DNA of 64,000 bases from Oscheius sp. JU75 (GCA_037178855.1 JASJZC010000005.1:2542001-2606000); one strand, 5' to 3'. Shown: positions 24,301 through 34,988, numbered from the stretch's first letter. Notes: generated by a model from the sequence alone, not told the origin. Made by a program: numbers and translations.

Positions 24301-24943
24301 TTCATCCTTTTTCTGTACTAGTACTGGATTCAGATCATCGAATGCGGAGTGGATGCGATTCGTTGGATCACGACCGAGTTCCGCGAAGCCTGGTGTGTCA
24401 ACGTCTACGACCGGGTTGTCTACCCGAAGCCGTGGACTCTGCCGAGCGGCGGGATCTGTCTGCCGACGGTTCGCTGGATGGCCGAGAGCTGTCTGTTCAC
24501 AATCGTGGCCAATGCGGGCATCACGATGAAGGATCTCCACTTCCGATACGAGTTTGCTCTCCAGCCTTCTGCCGTCTTCGAATTGGTTAGTATTTTTCTT
24601 CTTCTACTAGAAAAAACAATCTCAGGTCAATCTCCTGGTCAAAGCAGAATGCGTGGAGCTGAAGGAGGAGCAGTTCCAGAACATGGAACTAGCTTCCCCA
24701 TTCGATGAGGACATTCCAATGACCATATGTACCTATCTCCTTCCGACTGTCGACTGTGCCGAGAGATTCGGCCGAATCTTCTCCGACGTCTCCCTTCTTC
24801 CATCTATGCAGTCAGTATCTCGACCCGAAGACGACTACGTCGACATGGACCCACACGACGACAATTCTCACCTCGATCTCCCTTCAGAAGCCGACCAGAA
24901 AGGCGTCCATCTGATGGACATGGAAACTATGGACGATTCCTAG
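18308..24943 (+). CDS. TFIIIC largest subunit (GTF3C1-like), RNA polymerase III factor
   Basis: A large gene of many short-intron exons. It opens with a Lys/Ser-rich start (MSTPSTSKSRKRTLKTPKK) and an acidic stretch. Then follow WNPLFLYRLPSDIALQRIHK, winged-helix-like segments, LQGLQRGWF-type B-block region sequence, and later repeated winged helices (IKEAGALGIGLEDIVSQTKL). The C-terminus contains FREAWCVNVYDRV and ends with acidic residues and a TAG stop at 24943. This domain order matches the B-box-binding subunit of TFIIIC, which recognises the internal promoter of tRNA genes and recruits TFIIIB. Most introns are 36-45 nt; one (19715-20921) is 1.2 kb and contains an antisense gene. Splicing across it (QLR to YSVKKR) is in frame. 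The assignment rests on overall pattern rather than one diagnostic motif. Confidence 0.7.
19753..20787 (-). CDS. Catalytically altered tyrosine-phosphatase-like protein, intronless
   Basis: A single 344-codon frame from ATG at 20787 (open further upstream, but without another ATG). It has the whole protein-tyrosine-phosphatase fold in order: N-terminal helices, KNRQPIPIRENFRV, the substrate-loop region YVLWQAPT, CLGFWINVW, the WPD-loop region (LTLFHYDSWPEGTWP) and the signature loop. The signature reads ILQGFGGVGRTAV, whereas active enzymes have HC then five residues then R; here His is Gln and the nucleophilic Cys is Gly. The acid Asp of WPD is Glu. It therefore should not dephosphorylate and may bind phosphotyrosine proteins. 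Intronless PTP-like genes of this kind are common in nematodes and often sperm-linked (family knowledge). It lies antisense within intron 19715-20921 of the TFIIIC gene. Confidence 0.82.
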   Translation of the reverse strand: MPTKGRRIHSTPGHSRLGLLPLNPEEKPADAYQHFSSLDSKKRQHLFEAMNKTKLQCSGFLHNLEKNRQPIPIRENFRVKTDDYVPALYAKLERDEYVLWQAPTKASCLGFWINVWKDNVKLILSLSEKIGESDTDKCYAYWPMKEGSSMTLENGRYTIKLLKKNDHKGFYSYDMELTSTDEAETFSVQKKMDKSTEEEDNEDKKIRQLTLFHYDSWPEGTWPNIDTFTNCIQMLTKKEIEMLRKSIDQFTPPVILQGFGGVGRTAVAWVSAILMKDVEKKDCFDIPNLIRTLIKIHPPAFHNKIYHLVTYAVGFHCAGLTNWLRPDDVKKYVRDIETAYKDSK

Positions 24944-25098
24944 CTTGGTCTCTTGTATATTTACGTTTTTTTCAAATTTGACAGTTGTTTGTTGAATGCA
25001 TAAATACTTTACATTTTGTTCTTTTTTTATGTCTTCTACGGTTCCAACCAGTCAATATCGATGTTGTTTGTTTCTCGTTGTCATGAAGAATTCAAGGA

Positions 25099-26220
25099 AT
25101 GAGCAATGAAAACGCTCCACGGTGGTATTCTTGGGGATACTGGGCTCCGGCGGCAGGAAAACCAACGACGGAAGTTACAGCAGCAGTGGTGCCAGTCAAA
25201 ATAGCAGCCCCAGAACAAATTCCATCTACTAGTGTGCGTTTTGAACTATTTTCTCATGCTATTTCATTCGATCCGAACCAACGTAATGTTTTAGACACCG
25301 CTGAATGAGCCAGCAGCAGATTTAATCCCAGAAACTGGCTGGGAGAGAATAAAATCGCTGTACGAGGGACAGAGTATGGAGACGGACGTTGTACAACGAG
25401 TACCGTACTTTTTTTTATGTCACAATACGCCAATTTAGGTGGCTAGGATGTCCTTTTTCGGTGGATTTATAGTCGGCGGATCGTCTGGCTATCGACAAGC
25501 TTCGGCCACCTACGAGATCAACAACGTCGGCCGGAAGTACCTCAGTCCCAGCGATTCAATTGTCGGCCTGGTTTCTATTTAGTTTTAGACAAGGAATTTG
25601 CAGAAAAGACGTACAGATTACGCGATTCTTCGGTTCGCCAAGTCCGGCTTCGGAATGGGTATAAAGGCTGCCGGAATCGCTGGTGTCATTGTGTAAGTTT
25701 CCTTATTTTTCATGTTCAAAAACTCCTTTCAGATTGGCAACAACGCACTTGGCCGCTTACAGAAATCGCTTCAGTACCTGGTATTTCCCGGCATTATCAG
25801 GTGCGCTAGCAGTCACACTGCACACAGGTCGCCGCAGAGTGACCAGCTTCTCATACCCGTAATTTTCAGCCAGTTTCGGGACACTTTTCGCCTTCCCTCT
25901 CGGTCTCCTGGGCAGTGCCAAGGCTTGCGGACTCGGAATCTCTTCCGGGTTTGTCTCTTCTTCGTTTTCATAACTTTTCAACGGGTTTCAGACTGACATT
26001 GGCCGCCGTGGTTCATCTCTATGCACTGAGCGTCGACAAGTCTGTCAACGACGCGTACTGGCTGTTCAAGCGCGACTACGAGAAGGAGCTCAATGCGGCA
26101 GCCGAATGGGACAGACGGGTCGAAGAGTTGATGAAGGCCGAGAACATTACCTGGAGACAGACGGCCGTGAAGAAGCTCAAAGAACAAGATGAGGCCAGAA
26201 TGCGGAATCAAGATGACTAG
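25099..26220 (+). CDS. TIMMDC1-like mitochondrial inner-membrane protein (complex I assembly)
   Basis: Several exons joined by short introns encode MSNENAPRWYSWGYWAPAA, then GWERIKSLYEG, ARMSFFGGFIVGGSSGYRQA and DYAILRFAKSGFGMGIKAAG. Glycine-rich hydrophobic segments follow (GIAGVIVLATTHLAAY, AFPLGLLGSAKACGLGISSG, TLAAVVHLYALSVD), with a charged C-terminal helix (WRQTAVKKLKEQDEARMRNQ). The four small-residue-rich membrane helices fit the Tim17/22/23 superfamily, and the overall order resembles TIMMDC1, which helps assemble the membrane arm of complex I. The gene starts 155 bp after the TFIIIC stop on the same strand. The ATG context aattcaaggaATG has only a weak acceptor. Other Tim17-like families remain possible. 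Confidence 0.55.
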
Positions 26221-26303
26221 GATTTACGTAGAGCGTAATAGAGTTATGTTACAGTTTTTTTTGTTTGTTAATTGAATTTTTATGTACATTTCACAGCGAG
26301 ATT

Positions 26304-27827
26304 CTAAACTTGGGGAAGTTCTAATGGGGGAAGAGAGTTGTTTTTCCTCAAGGATTCCTCATGAGCTACTTTTTCCAGCTCGATCTTTCGCGGATAAACA
26401 GGGATTGGAGCTGCTCCCAGCGGCCAGTCCGTTTTCTTCTCACTACGTCGTTTTGCACTGAAAAATTTTCCGCAAGAGCATAGGAAGCAGAACTGTTCGC
26501 GGTAGGGAGTCAAACAGACGATGGCCAAAAGACAATGGACAATCGGGAAGACCATGACGAACCAGGGAAGTACATCCATGGCCGCCTTCATCAAGTTCAT
26601 CATCGTGTCCTGCATGCTGCTTTCGGAACTCGAGTTCGAGCCTGTAATTGGCGGTTCATAGCTCATTGAGTGTTTGTGATCCTATACCTCCCATCAACTT
26701 TTCCATCAGACCACTCTTCATCAGCCATTTGACGACGATTTTAAAAAAGAAACCGAAGAAGGTGAGCAGGAAGGAGGGGTAATACAAGAAGACGGGGATG
26801 AGAGCGTAAGGGAAGAGGAGCCACATGTCCAAGAAGGCCATGGGACGTTTCTGAAACGCGTTATTATCTAAACTCATCTATGTTCCGAATTGGCCGCGCC
26901 AGCTTCCCCGGATGGCTCAGTCGGTTAGCGCTCCGGCTACGGCGTCAAAACAGGTCGGATTCGAGTCCCATGCGTGACCAATACTTTACCTTTATATGAA
27001 ACACTAAGTTTGTATATTCTTGCATTAGTGTAGTCGTAATTATTAGTTTTTACTGTTACGCAGCTTCCAAGTTTGCGCTCCAAATTCAAAAAAGGTAGGC
27101 TCGCTTTAAAAAACATTTTTACAGTAACAAAGCTGTTCGACCTCTCGAATGTGAACAAGGTCAGTGGAAGGCTTTGGTCCCGGGACCACCCAGAGAATAA
27201 GAAACCAACCGATCCGGTCTTGGATCTCCGCATAAGAACAAAAATACAGCAACAAGATCCGAAGAGACAGAAGATGAAGTAGACCATGGTCATTTGGAAG
27301 AACAATGTGTAGCTGACCAGATTGAAGAGCTCGATTGGATTGTACCTGAACTTGACTCATGGACTGCTCAGTGCATCCAGACAGACCACCACTGCACCTG
27401 CATGTACATTGCACTGAAGCAGAAAACGACGAGACTGTTGATCACGATCAGGAGGCAGAAGGCGAAGAAGCAATTGAAGACGCGATTGTGTTCGAAACAT
27501 GGATTGCAAGTCAAGAGCATCTGCTCAATGTAGATGAAAAACATTCCAGCTGGGAAGATGGATCGTGTCAGACATTCGACCTGGACCTTCCGGTCACTCC
27601 ACTCCTGGTCTCCGATCCAGTTCGGGAATGGAGCCTTCTCCGCATAACTCGAAGTATGAGCCAGATGCAGCAGCCCCCAGACCGAACAGTTGATTACATG
27701 CCATCGAATTGCGGTCCATTTCATGCGTCTCCCGAAGACGGACATGTAGAGAAGGAGCAGGAGGACGGGCACGGACATACCCACGACCCATCCGAACGTC
27801 ACGCTGTCCGGATCCGGAGGCATATCT
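26304..27827 (-). CDS. Seven-transmembrane receptor-like protein
   Basis: Starts at MPPDPDSVTFGWVV after a T-rich acceptor (ttttttttacag). TM segments in order: VVGMSVPVLLLLLYMSVFG, WHVINCSVWGLLHLAH, RSIFPAGMFFIYIEQMLL, FFAFCLLIVINSLVVFCF, LVSYTLFFQMTMVYFIFCLF, then after an intron (about 27217 to 26857) FPYALIPVFLYYPSFLLTFF, and finally MDVLPWFVMVFPIVHCLLAI leading to a YR motif. The join MRRSKTGS to KRPMAFLD is in frame, and another intron (26694 to 26649 area) joins KLMGG to GSNSS. The layout matches nematode chemoreceptor-type GPCRs, but I cannot place the subfamily. The cytoplasmic tail is long and basic. The large intron contains a tRNA-like sequence on the opposite strand. Confidence 0.55.
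26905..26983 (+). pseudogene. tRNA-like relic in the receptor intron
   Basis: ggatggctcagtcggttagcgc is a good D-arm/A-box and ggtcggattcgagtccc a recognisable B-box, with a possible CCG/CGG stem between. The acceptor strands do not pair and the T-stem is weak, so I read it as a decayed tRNA or tRNA-derived element rather than a working gene. Confidence 0.4.
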
Positions 27828-27899
27828 GTAAAAAAAATTGCTGTCATCTTGTGGATCAAGTGAACTGGGCTAATCAGTGGTAATTCAGATGGGAAATAC

Positions 27900-30636
27900 T
27901 GGCGGAAGTCAGGTGAGAAAGCCTAATTTCCTTTGAGTCTTGTTTTTCTGTTTGTCTCGAATGTTAACCGACCATATTCACAGGCCCTGGACGTCAATTT
28001 CCCACATTCACAAAGGAGTTGTTTGCCTGTGTTTTGGCAGCTGTGATCAAGTAGGAACATATTGCTAGAATTATAGTCCAGTAGTCTCCTGATCTGAGTT
28101 TATGTACTGAACTTAGAACGACCTGAGTTTGCAGTGAGGTCACGAACACTCGGATATCCAACTCGGTTACGCTTACAGCCCATGTTCCCAAGGACAGGGC
28201 GGACCTCAGCTAGTTTCTCATCGCTACCGTTCTTTGATTCTTTAACTAATGACCAGTCCAGAACTAAGAAGACAGCAGAGGGTTATTGGAGTCTGCGTAG
28301 TTGTACTCTTGACCCGAATACGTCTATGGACTATAAGCAATCTCAAGTTCGTATCCTCGACACAGAGCGTTGCGAAATCCGACGCATTGGAAACTTGGCC
28401 TTTCCACGCACTCTGAAAAGAATTCTCTGTGAAGATCATCTACGGAAGTCTTTTCGATCTAAATATACCTAAATTGGGATAGTACCAGACTTTGAGGGGA
28501 GAAGATCAGAACGCTCTTGTATCGACTTGTGCTCAGACACACAATCTCGACTAAAAAAAGTTCGAAGGTTGCAGCTGCGGAGGCAATGATGCGGAAAAGG
28601 TTCGAGAATGAGAAGAGTCTTACAGTAGTCCAAGACAAAGACAGCTCTCTGAAGGCTAATTGCCCCATAATCATGAGTCAAACGATACTGAGAAAAGGTT
28701 TGGTCGATGATCGACCAACTCGAACAGACCAACCTGTTCCTCTGGGATAGACAGCTCCACGCTGAATTTTCTGCATCTGCTCGTAGATGGCGATTGACTT
28801 GAGGACGCCCTCTCGAGTAAACGACATGACGAGAAAACGATAGAGACGAGGCAAACGGCTCACGCTCCCGCAGTGAGACTGACCAGGTGATTATAACCTC
28901 CCCCCTTCTCCGAGGAGACAACGGCCAATCTCATTACCGCCTTTTCTTTTTTCCAAAAGACCACTCAATGCAGACCGAGGACAGAGTGAGGGACGGATCT
29001 CATTGCTGTCGGTAGCCTTTCCCCCGAAACTATGGCAAAAAATTCTTTAAAGAACACACCCAGATCATTGGAAACAGCTGCTGCAATCAAATCAATCAAA
29101 AAAAAAAATTCGTTATTCTCATAAAGAGCTCTGTTCTAGTCAGAAATAGACAGCTGGGGACTGACTCACAGTACAGTAGGAAAAACCTAATTTAGGCGAG
29201 GCATCCTATTGCTCTAGAGAGACGCAGACAGGAAGATCAACGTCTCTATAAAAGGTCATGGAATGATGATTTTTTGAGGTACTGTAATACGTCTTCGAAG
29301 AGCAACCACTCGGATTTGGCTGTCTCGACAGAGTATTCAGACTTTAGTTCTATACTGTAGTCTAGGCTGTGTTTTGTCGAATCTGTTACAGAGTAGCGAT
29401 CGTGAAGAGAGCCTTTCACATTAACTTGAGAACAAGTGAAGAGTTTAGAACAAGAACTTCTTTCGATGCTTCAACTGTTTTCCAGTTGCTGAAACCGAAA
29501 AGGTTCTATGAGGTTTTGGTCGTTACTCAAACTCCTTGTTACTGAGAGGCCACGCTTCCAATTCTTTGCTGGAATTGGACTATACTGGCGACAATGCTAT
29601 TCAACTCTGCATAGATTGAACGGAAAGTAACACAAGACAACCTGAACGGAACTACCTACTCATACAGAGTGAGGGAGCTACGTTTGGTTTTCCAAGATAG
29701 TGAGGAATGTGAAACGAGGTATGTCATGAGACTGTGATGCAGTATCAGGTTCTGTCGATCAATCTGTTCAGACAAGAGTCTAACAAGAGGACAGCTACAG
29801 TAAAATAGCTCGAGAAGAGTTAATCGTCAGCTCGATTAGAGAGACTAATGGCGCAAATGAAAGGTTGGAAAGTCAGCAGATTGTTCACTCAGGTGTGATG
29901 CCTATAACTGACTATTTACATTGTTTATGCACATAGAATATTCGACGAGAGCTGTTTGAAACAGCTGAAACTGTGACTTACAAATGATCATTGGCGATGC
30001 CATCGTACCAGAAGGGACTAGGGGAGAGTCACTCATTGGAAAGTGTTGCTAGGCGCCTGATTAGTTCAGCAGTTTTCAGCGAATTGAATGACGGTCAAGC
30101 ATACAACTTGCTTTCTTCGAAACTTGTTTGTTGGAAGTTCAATCTGACGGAAGGTATAGGCGCCAGTGAAACGAAATGTTCTGCTCGATTGAACCTTCAG
30201 ACAGACTGGAAGATGATACCAATAACTAACTTTGAGAAGAACGTGACACTGATAGGACTCACTTTTTCTTCGGCAAGAGAACACAGCAGTGGAGTTCTAA
30301 GAACCTATGTCCCAGTCCAGTTCAAATCCAGGAAGTCTATTACTCGTCACAACAGCAGCCAGTCAGAATGACTCTTCTTCATGACTAGCTGAGCAGGGAT
30401 TCTGGATCAGGAGTATTTCGGTAGATTTGAAGAATGGGCAGAAAGCTGGTTCTAGCATCACTCAGAACATTCAGCTATCCCATGGACATCTTGAAGACAA
30501 GGACATCGACAGGAGCAAACCAAGTCTATGGCTGAACAAGATTGACACTCGTTCGAGCTCAGGAGAAGCAGAAGTTCCCCAAGTAAAAACTAGAGAAAAG
30601 GAACAAACAGCAAGTTAGAGCATTTATTTTTGCTGA
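27900..30636. other. Gene-poor tract
   Basis: No complete gene is visible in 2.7 kb. A short minus-strand open stretch near 28830-28740 (starting MSFTREGVLKSIAIYEQMQK and ending at a possible GT donor) could be a first exon, but no partner exon was found. The part from 28950 to 30600 has many stops in all frames and no repeat that I can name. Confidence 0.4.
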
Positions 30637-30972
30637 TCACTCTGTAGCGCTAAGCTTCAATTCAGTGACGCCGCGCTGTGTCTCTCCGGCCACTCCACCA
30701 GGTCTTTCAGTAGTGAATGCAGCCCTGGCATCTCCCTTGTAGTCGTGAGGTACACTGATGTACTAGATCTGGAGATGGTCCGGCTTGGGCTTGCCTTTGA
30801 TCCTAGTCACTACGAGCTCGCATCAGCGCTCTCCGATGGGCAAAATTCCATAGACGACGTTGACGGAGTTGTTCGAGTTGCTCGACGGCTTGATCTTGAA
30901 GGCGAGTTTGCTCGTCCCACCGGAGGCTGCTATGAGGCACGTGGCAGGATTGACGGACAGCTTCAATCCCAT
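30637..30972 (-). pseudogene. Decayed MSP-domain (sperm-specific) protein gene
   Basis: The minus strand from ATG 30972 reads MGLKLSVNPATCLIAASGG and then KLAFKIKPSSNS..VNVVYGILPIGER before an in-frame TGA. The frame continues (CELVVTRIKGKPKPDHLQI), hits a TAG, and then runs on as YISVPHDYKGDARAAF to a final stop at 30637. This is the MSP fold of small nematode sperm proteins of the SSP type: the NPA..C..AAGG start, LAFKIKSSN strand, VNPVYG strand, the basic-proline hairpin and the DA.AAF end are all present in order. About ten residues expected after GGTSK are missing. Two internal stops plus this deletion indicate a pseudogene. It marks the genome as nematode, and it lies 220 bp from the divergent PDZ gene. 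Confidence 0.72.
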
Positions 30973-31193
30973 CGTCAATAGCGAATAGATTAGGAGCTCT
31001 CTGGCGTGAATCTTGCCTATTCAGTCCTCTGCCAGCTTAAACGAGATAATCGACGAAACTTTGTTGCAAGTTACCTTCGTTTCTGCTTAATAAAATCGTT
31101 GTAATTAGAGCTTCTGACAGGAGATGGCCTGTCAGACACAGACTATAAAAGGACAGCTACTGCAACTGGAGACCATTCGAGTCTGGTGAAGCG

Positions 31194-32030
31194 ATGGGAG
31201 AGGCGAAGACGTTCGAGCTGCAGCTGGAGATGGAGGAAGGCGAGCCGCTGGGAGCGACTCCGAACGACAAGCTCATCATCACAAAAGTGCAGCCGGGCAC
31301 CATCGCCGAAGGAAAGCTGAAGATGGGAGACCAGATCTTGGAAGTGAACAACAAGAAGATGCTTGACACCAATAGCTTCTTCCGTGCTCTCCGCTATGCC
31401 TCAATGAGTGGAACCATCACGCTCCGTGTCTGTCGTGACGAGAAGAAGGTCGAGGAGCTCGAACAGCGCTGTCACATCCCAGCCGATCGTGAGAAGCTCA
31501 TCCAGCGTCGCGACGGCTACTCCTACCTGGTGGCAAAGTTGGTCTGGCAGCAGGGCGGTCCTAAGCTCGGACTTGGTATCAAACACTACCAAAACCGTGT
31601 GCTCGTCAGTCGCTGTGATGCCAACAGTCTCGCTGCTCAGGAGCTTCTCACTGGAGACCACATCATAGAAATCGACTATTCGCCGGTGACGGATAAGGAC
31701 GTGGCTAGGGACCTTCTGATCAAGGGACTCCAGAAGACGGGACAGGTCTCGATGATCGTGGAGCGTCCGGAGACGGTCGAAGCCAAGCAGTGGGTTCAAC
31801 AGGCTCTCAACACCCACGCCTCGCTGCCGCCGAGTGTCCAGCTGAACTCGGATGTGCGTGCCATCGCTCAGAGGGAGAAGGAGAAGCTCAAATCGCGACT
31901 GCCTGTCAACTCCATTCTGCGTCCTGGAATGATGGAGAAGCGCGTTCTCATCAACGACAACATCGGCTCCCACGACATCGCCTCCGACAACGAGGGAAGA
32001 GCTCTGCGTCCCGTCAAGAAGACTGGATAG
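31194..32030 (+). CDS. Two-PDZ-domain protein, intronless nematode family
   Basis: One 278-codon exon. PDZ 1 spans about residues 5-86 (EGEPLGATPNDKLIITKVQPG, then KMGDQILEVNN). PDZ 2 spans about residues 105-192 (GGPKLGLGIKHYQNRVLVSR, then LTGDHIIEIDYSPV). PDZ 1 has a degenerate carboxylate-binding loop (EPLGA) and PDZ 2 has KLGLG, closer to the usual GLGF, so PDZ 2 is the likelier C-terminal peptide binder. A basic C-terminal tail follows. The gene lacks introns, unlike most neighbours, and sits beside an MSP pseudogene; intronless PDZ genes of this architecture are numerous in nematodes and often sperm-enriched (family knowledge, from memory). Codon use is noticeably GC-rich at third positions compared with nearby genes, suggesting high expression. 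Confidence 0.8.
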   Translation: MGEAKTFELQLEMEEGEPLGATPNDKLIITKVQPGTIAEGKLKMGDQILEVNNKKMLDTNSFFRALRYASMSGTITLRVCRDEKKVEELEQRCHIPADREKLIQRRDGYSYLVAKLVWQQGGPKLGLGIKHYQNRVLVSRCDANSLAAQELLTGDHIIEIDYSPVTDKDVARDLLIKGLQKTGQVSMIVERPETVEAKQWVQQALNTHASLPPSVQLNSDVRAIAQREKEKLKSRLPVNSILRPGMMEKRVLINDNIGSHDIASDNEGRALRPVKKTG

Positions 32031-32033
32031 AAA

Positions 32034-32264
32034 ATGCGTAGACTAATAAAAATTGCCTACGGCTTTCTTTTGGCAGCGTCTTGTGTTCTTTCTCCTATCT
32101 CGGCCATCTCCTCGTGCCCGGACATCGAAATACGTCCTCTTATCGAGCTTCTTTACGGACTACTGGCTATGCGTTCTCTGATTCAAAGACAACAAAACAC
32201 CGAAGCCCGGCAAGAGAAAGACTCTAGTTCTGAAGGCAACACTGCTGCCAACTCTATACCTTGA
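32034..32264 (+). CDS. Small secreted-peptide ORF directly after the PDZ gene
   Basis: A 76-codon frame starts three bases after the PDZ stop codon (TAG AAA ATG). It begins with a convincing signal peptide (MRRLIKIAYGFLLAASCVLS, cleavage probably after SPISA). The mature part is short, with one cysteine, a helical segment (RPLIELLYGLLAMRSLIQRQ) and a hydrophilic tail. No acceptor of normal strength lies between the two frames, so it would have to be read from the same mRNA, come from an internal start, or be chance. No homologue is recognised. Confidence 0.35.
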   Translation: MRRLIKIAYGFLLAASCVLSPISAISSCPDIEIRPLIELLYGLLAMRSLIQRQQNTEARQEKDSSSEGNTAANSIP

Positions 32265-32347
32265 TTCATGAAAAAAACGGAATCATATTATTATTTTAAC
32301 TACATAAACAGATCCAACAAACATTTTTAGATGAAACAAGAGTGAAA

Positions 32348-33975
32348 TTAGAACCCCCAAGGTTTACTACATTCGCTGGGAGATTGAAGAATGGAAGAGA
32401 ATCCGGACTTCCTAGGTTTGGGTTCTCGTTTGGTGGTTGGGGTAAATGAGTTGAAATTAACGGGGGTTTTCCAAGGCGCGTCTTGCTTCATGTCCTGGCT
32501 CTGATTGTTTGCAGGCGTCTGTGTGCGGAACTCTCGGAAACAACTATTCGGAGATTGTGCTGGCTTCAATGGCGACGGTCCCAAATTCATCCCAACCAGT
32601 CGAAACGTATTCGCGGTGAAGACAATGGGATTATCATCGCGAGAATTGTTCGGACTGCTCAGATCGAATTTCTAAACAAAAAGAGGATGTTTGCAAGCAA
32701 AAGGTCCGGGTTACCGTAACGTTAGCACTGGTGGTCTTTGTATGCTGCAATTGTGGCTTGAATTCGATCATCTTGGGCCGATTATTTTGAGATTTTTCGA
32801 AAACGTTCATTGGGGCCCTATCGGTGATGCGCTTATTCCTCTCAAATTCTGTGGCCTGTTCAGCATAATTAATCAGTGTGGCTCTCTAAAATAAAAACTG
32901 CAGCTATGAACAAACGGGAAACTTACATATTTCATGTATATCTCTTCGTCTCCGACCACTTCAATTGCAAAGCTGGGCTTGCTCCTATCATGAGCGTGAG
33001 GTAGACAGTGGACCAAATGCCAGTAGACAATGGGCTCGTATGGCCAGCCTTCGGGATCAACATCCTGAAAAAACATCGATTCAAGCAAAAAAGATAGGCC
33101 TACGTACTCATCGAAGTTGACGGGATTGACAGAATATTGGAGCCATCCCCTGTACACGACATCCTCCTGCAGCTGGTACATGCTTTTGGACTGAAACAGA
33201 TTCAGCATGAGGGCGAGAATAAACCTTGTTATCGACATAGCAACCTCCCAGCTGAGGAGACCACATTTTCGTGAGAGGTTCGCTGAGATTGAAGCATTTC
33301 CTGTGGCTGATACACGAAGGGATAAGAAAGAACTCAACGTAAACTTGGACAATTGTAACATCGTAGGGATGTATACGCGTTTTCCAAACATCATCACAGT
33401 GCTTACTCTAAAATTATGCAGTTCTTCAACCAAGGGTAGAGTCTACTCCGAAATAGGCTTCGTTCTTCTGCTGAGTAAATATCATCCAGTCTCCGAGATT
33501 GTAATCGACCCAGTCGTTTGAACACACGAGTTTGCCGCCTGAAAAGTGGGTACTTGCAGGGACCACAAATCTGCCCAGCCAAGCCAGGTCAGGTGTACAC
33601 GCATAGGTCGCCTCTGGCCTGGCCGGCCAGCATAGTTCGTGGCGAGACGCTTCGTGTAATGCTAAGAGCCCCGTCACGAACTAGGTTGGCCTGGCCGACG
33701 CGAACATTTCGACCACGATTGCGATGTCTGGTACTTGGTAAGAAAACGAAGACTTACAATGCTTGCGAACAGTCGGGCTAAAGAGATACATCACCTTGTT
33801 CTTCTTCGAAGTTTCGTTGTCCTCCCCGCTTTTCTCCACGACGACGCCTAAAATGAATGCTTAGTTTCTAAACGTGGGCGAAAAACTAACCATAGTGCTC
33901 AAATTCTTCTATGTTCGACACAGGTAGAGGTGCTGGCATTCGCAAAAGCTCATTATCCCTCCTCTTTGGAGGCAT
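32348..33975 (-). CDS. Unrecognised protein with short-intron structure
   Basis: Starts MPPKRRDNELLRMPAPLPVS at 33975, preceded by an acceptor (aatttcag). Exons with in-frame joins encode VMYLFSPTVRKH, then GGKLVCSNDWVDYNLGDWMI, FNLSEPLTKMWSPQLGG, YQLQEDVVYRGWLQYSVNPV and DPEGWPYEPIVYWHLVHCLP. A long Ser/Pro/Asn-rich tail follows, ending KPWGF at 32348. The central part is rich in Trp and Tyr and may be a beta-sandwich or binding domain, but I cannot name it. One intron (about 33543-33757) is enlarged by a dispersed repeat. The gene is probably nematode-specific. Confidence 0.55.
33556..33735. repeat. Dispersed short repeat, copy 1 (intronic)
   Basis: A GC-rich block containing cctggccgacgcgaacattt and, 17 bases on, ttgcgatgtctgg. 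A closely similar core occurs at 39375-39421. The block is rich in ggcc/ggcctgg words able to fold back on themselves. It lies in an intron of the gene at 32348-33975. Confidence 0.5.
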
Positions 33976-34381
33976 TTCTGAAATTGTATAATAATATAGG
34001 ACGAAAATTATATGTGAGCAGTTGGGTTCAGAAAAAGATGTAACAACGAAGAAACAAAAGTATAACATATGTTATGTTTTCAATTTATTTTGTTCGGTCA
34101 AAGAGCGGTTGCTGGTTTCCAGCTGCTAGCACTTACATGACTGAAAATATTTTATTCCGATCTATTTTTATTGAAACAAGGTGGAAAGTGGTGCCGAAGA
34201 CAAAAAAAAAATAGAAACCATCAGCCGTAGGAAAATACCGTACCCGAAGCAGGCTTTACGGCGGAGATTAAAAAACGGTTATCCACGGCTCTATCGGAAA
34301 GGAATGATCTCTTCTCACTTTTCTACACACTTTTCATTGCTTTCCTCTTACATATATCTTCTCATTCGTTACTTTCAGAAA

Positions 34382-34826
34382 ATGCTCCCGTTCCCCATCA
34401 TCATCTTCATTGGATCCGTCCTCACCGCCTTTGTTGTGGGAGTTTACATGACATTCACTTCGAAGCGCCAGAAGAGGATATCTCAGCCATGTCACATTTA
34501 CGAGGTATTCTCGTCTTGTGACCTGTGTCAAGTTCACTTTCAGATAGAAATGCCTGTTCTCAGCGCCACCAAGTTGAAGTCGCCTCTAATCGAAGCCGGT
34601 AATGTTCGTTTCACGTTGTTTCTAATACCCTGCTCGTTTTTAGATCTCGTCTAGATCACAAGAATCTGTCTACTATTCCCTGCCAAATTCAGCTGTCAAT
34701 TCTCCCGAACAACTCGCCACCATTCGCTCCTGTTCAAACTACGTCCATTTCTCATCACCTACCACCCCGATTTACGACAACTGCTATTATATTGAGTACT
34801 TTGGACCGGAAACCCGTATTGACTAA
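34382..34826 (+). CDS. Small single-pass membrane protein
   Basis: Three exons join in frame. The ATG at 34382 follows acceptor gttactttcag. Residues 1-24 (MLPFPIIIFIGSVLTAFVVG) form a TM segment followed by the basic SKRQKR. The second exon (IEMPVLSATKLKSPLIEAGN) and a third, polar, Tyr/Ser-rich exon (SRSQESVYYSLPNSAVNSPE, ending YFGPETRID) make about 120 residues. The second intron uses donor AAT|gttcgt; an alternative donor four bases earlier would end the protein quickly. The orientation suggests a cytoplasmic tail with tyrosines that could be phosphorylated, which is inference. No family is recognised. Confidence 0.5.
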
Positions 34827-34988
34827 CATTTTGTCACGTTATCCCCTACGTTTTACCGATTTTGTCTGTAAGTAAAAGTAATTTATTTCAATTGCGTTCC
34901 TTACAGTTTTTTTTCAAACAGGAATTCTGAAAAGGCTAGTTGCTTGCAATGTAGAGCCATTTGTATGCTGTAGTTGCTAAACGTGCGG

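Noticed and set aside
28678-28863. Minus-strand frame starting MSRLPRLYRF
   Set aside because: It could be a first exon, but no downstream exon could be joined, so it is not called as a gene.
31401-31973. 190-codon antisense frame within the PDZ gene
   Set aside because: It is a shadow of a GC-rich third-position coding strand; the plus strand has clear PDZ domains.
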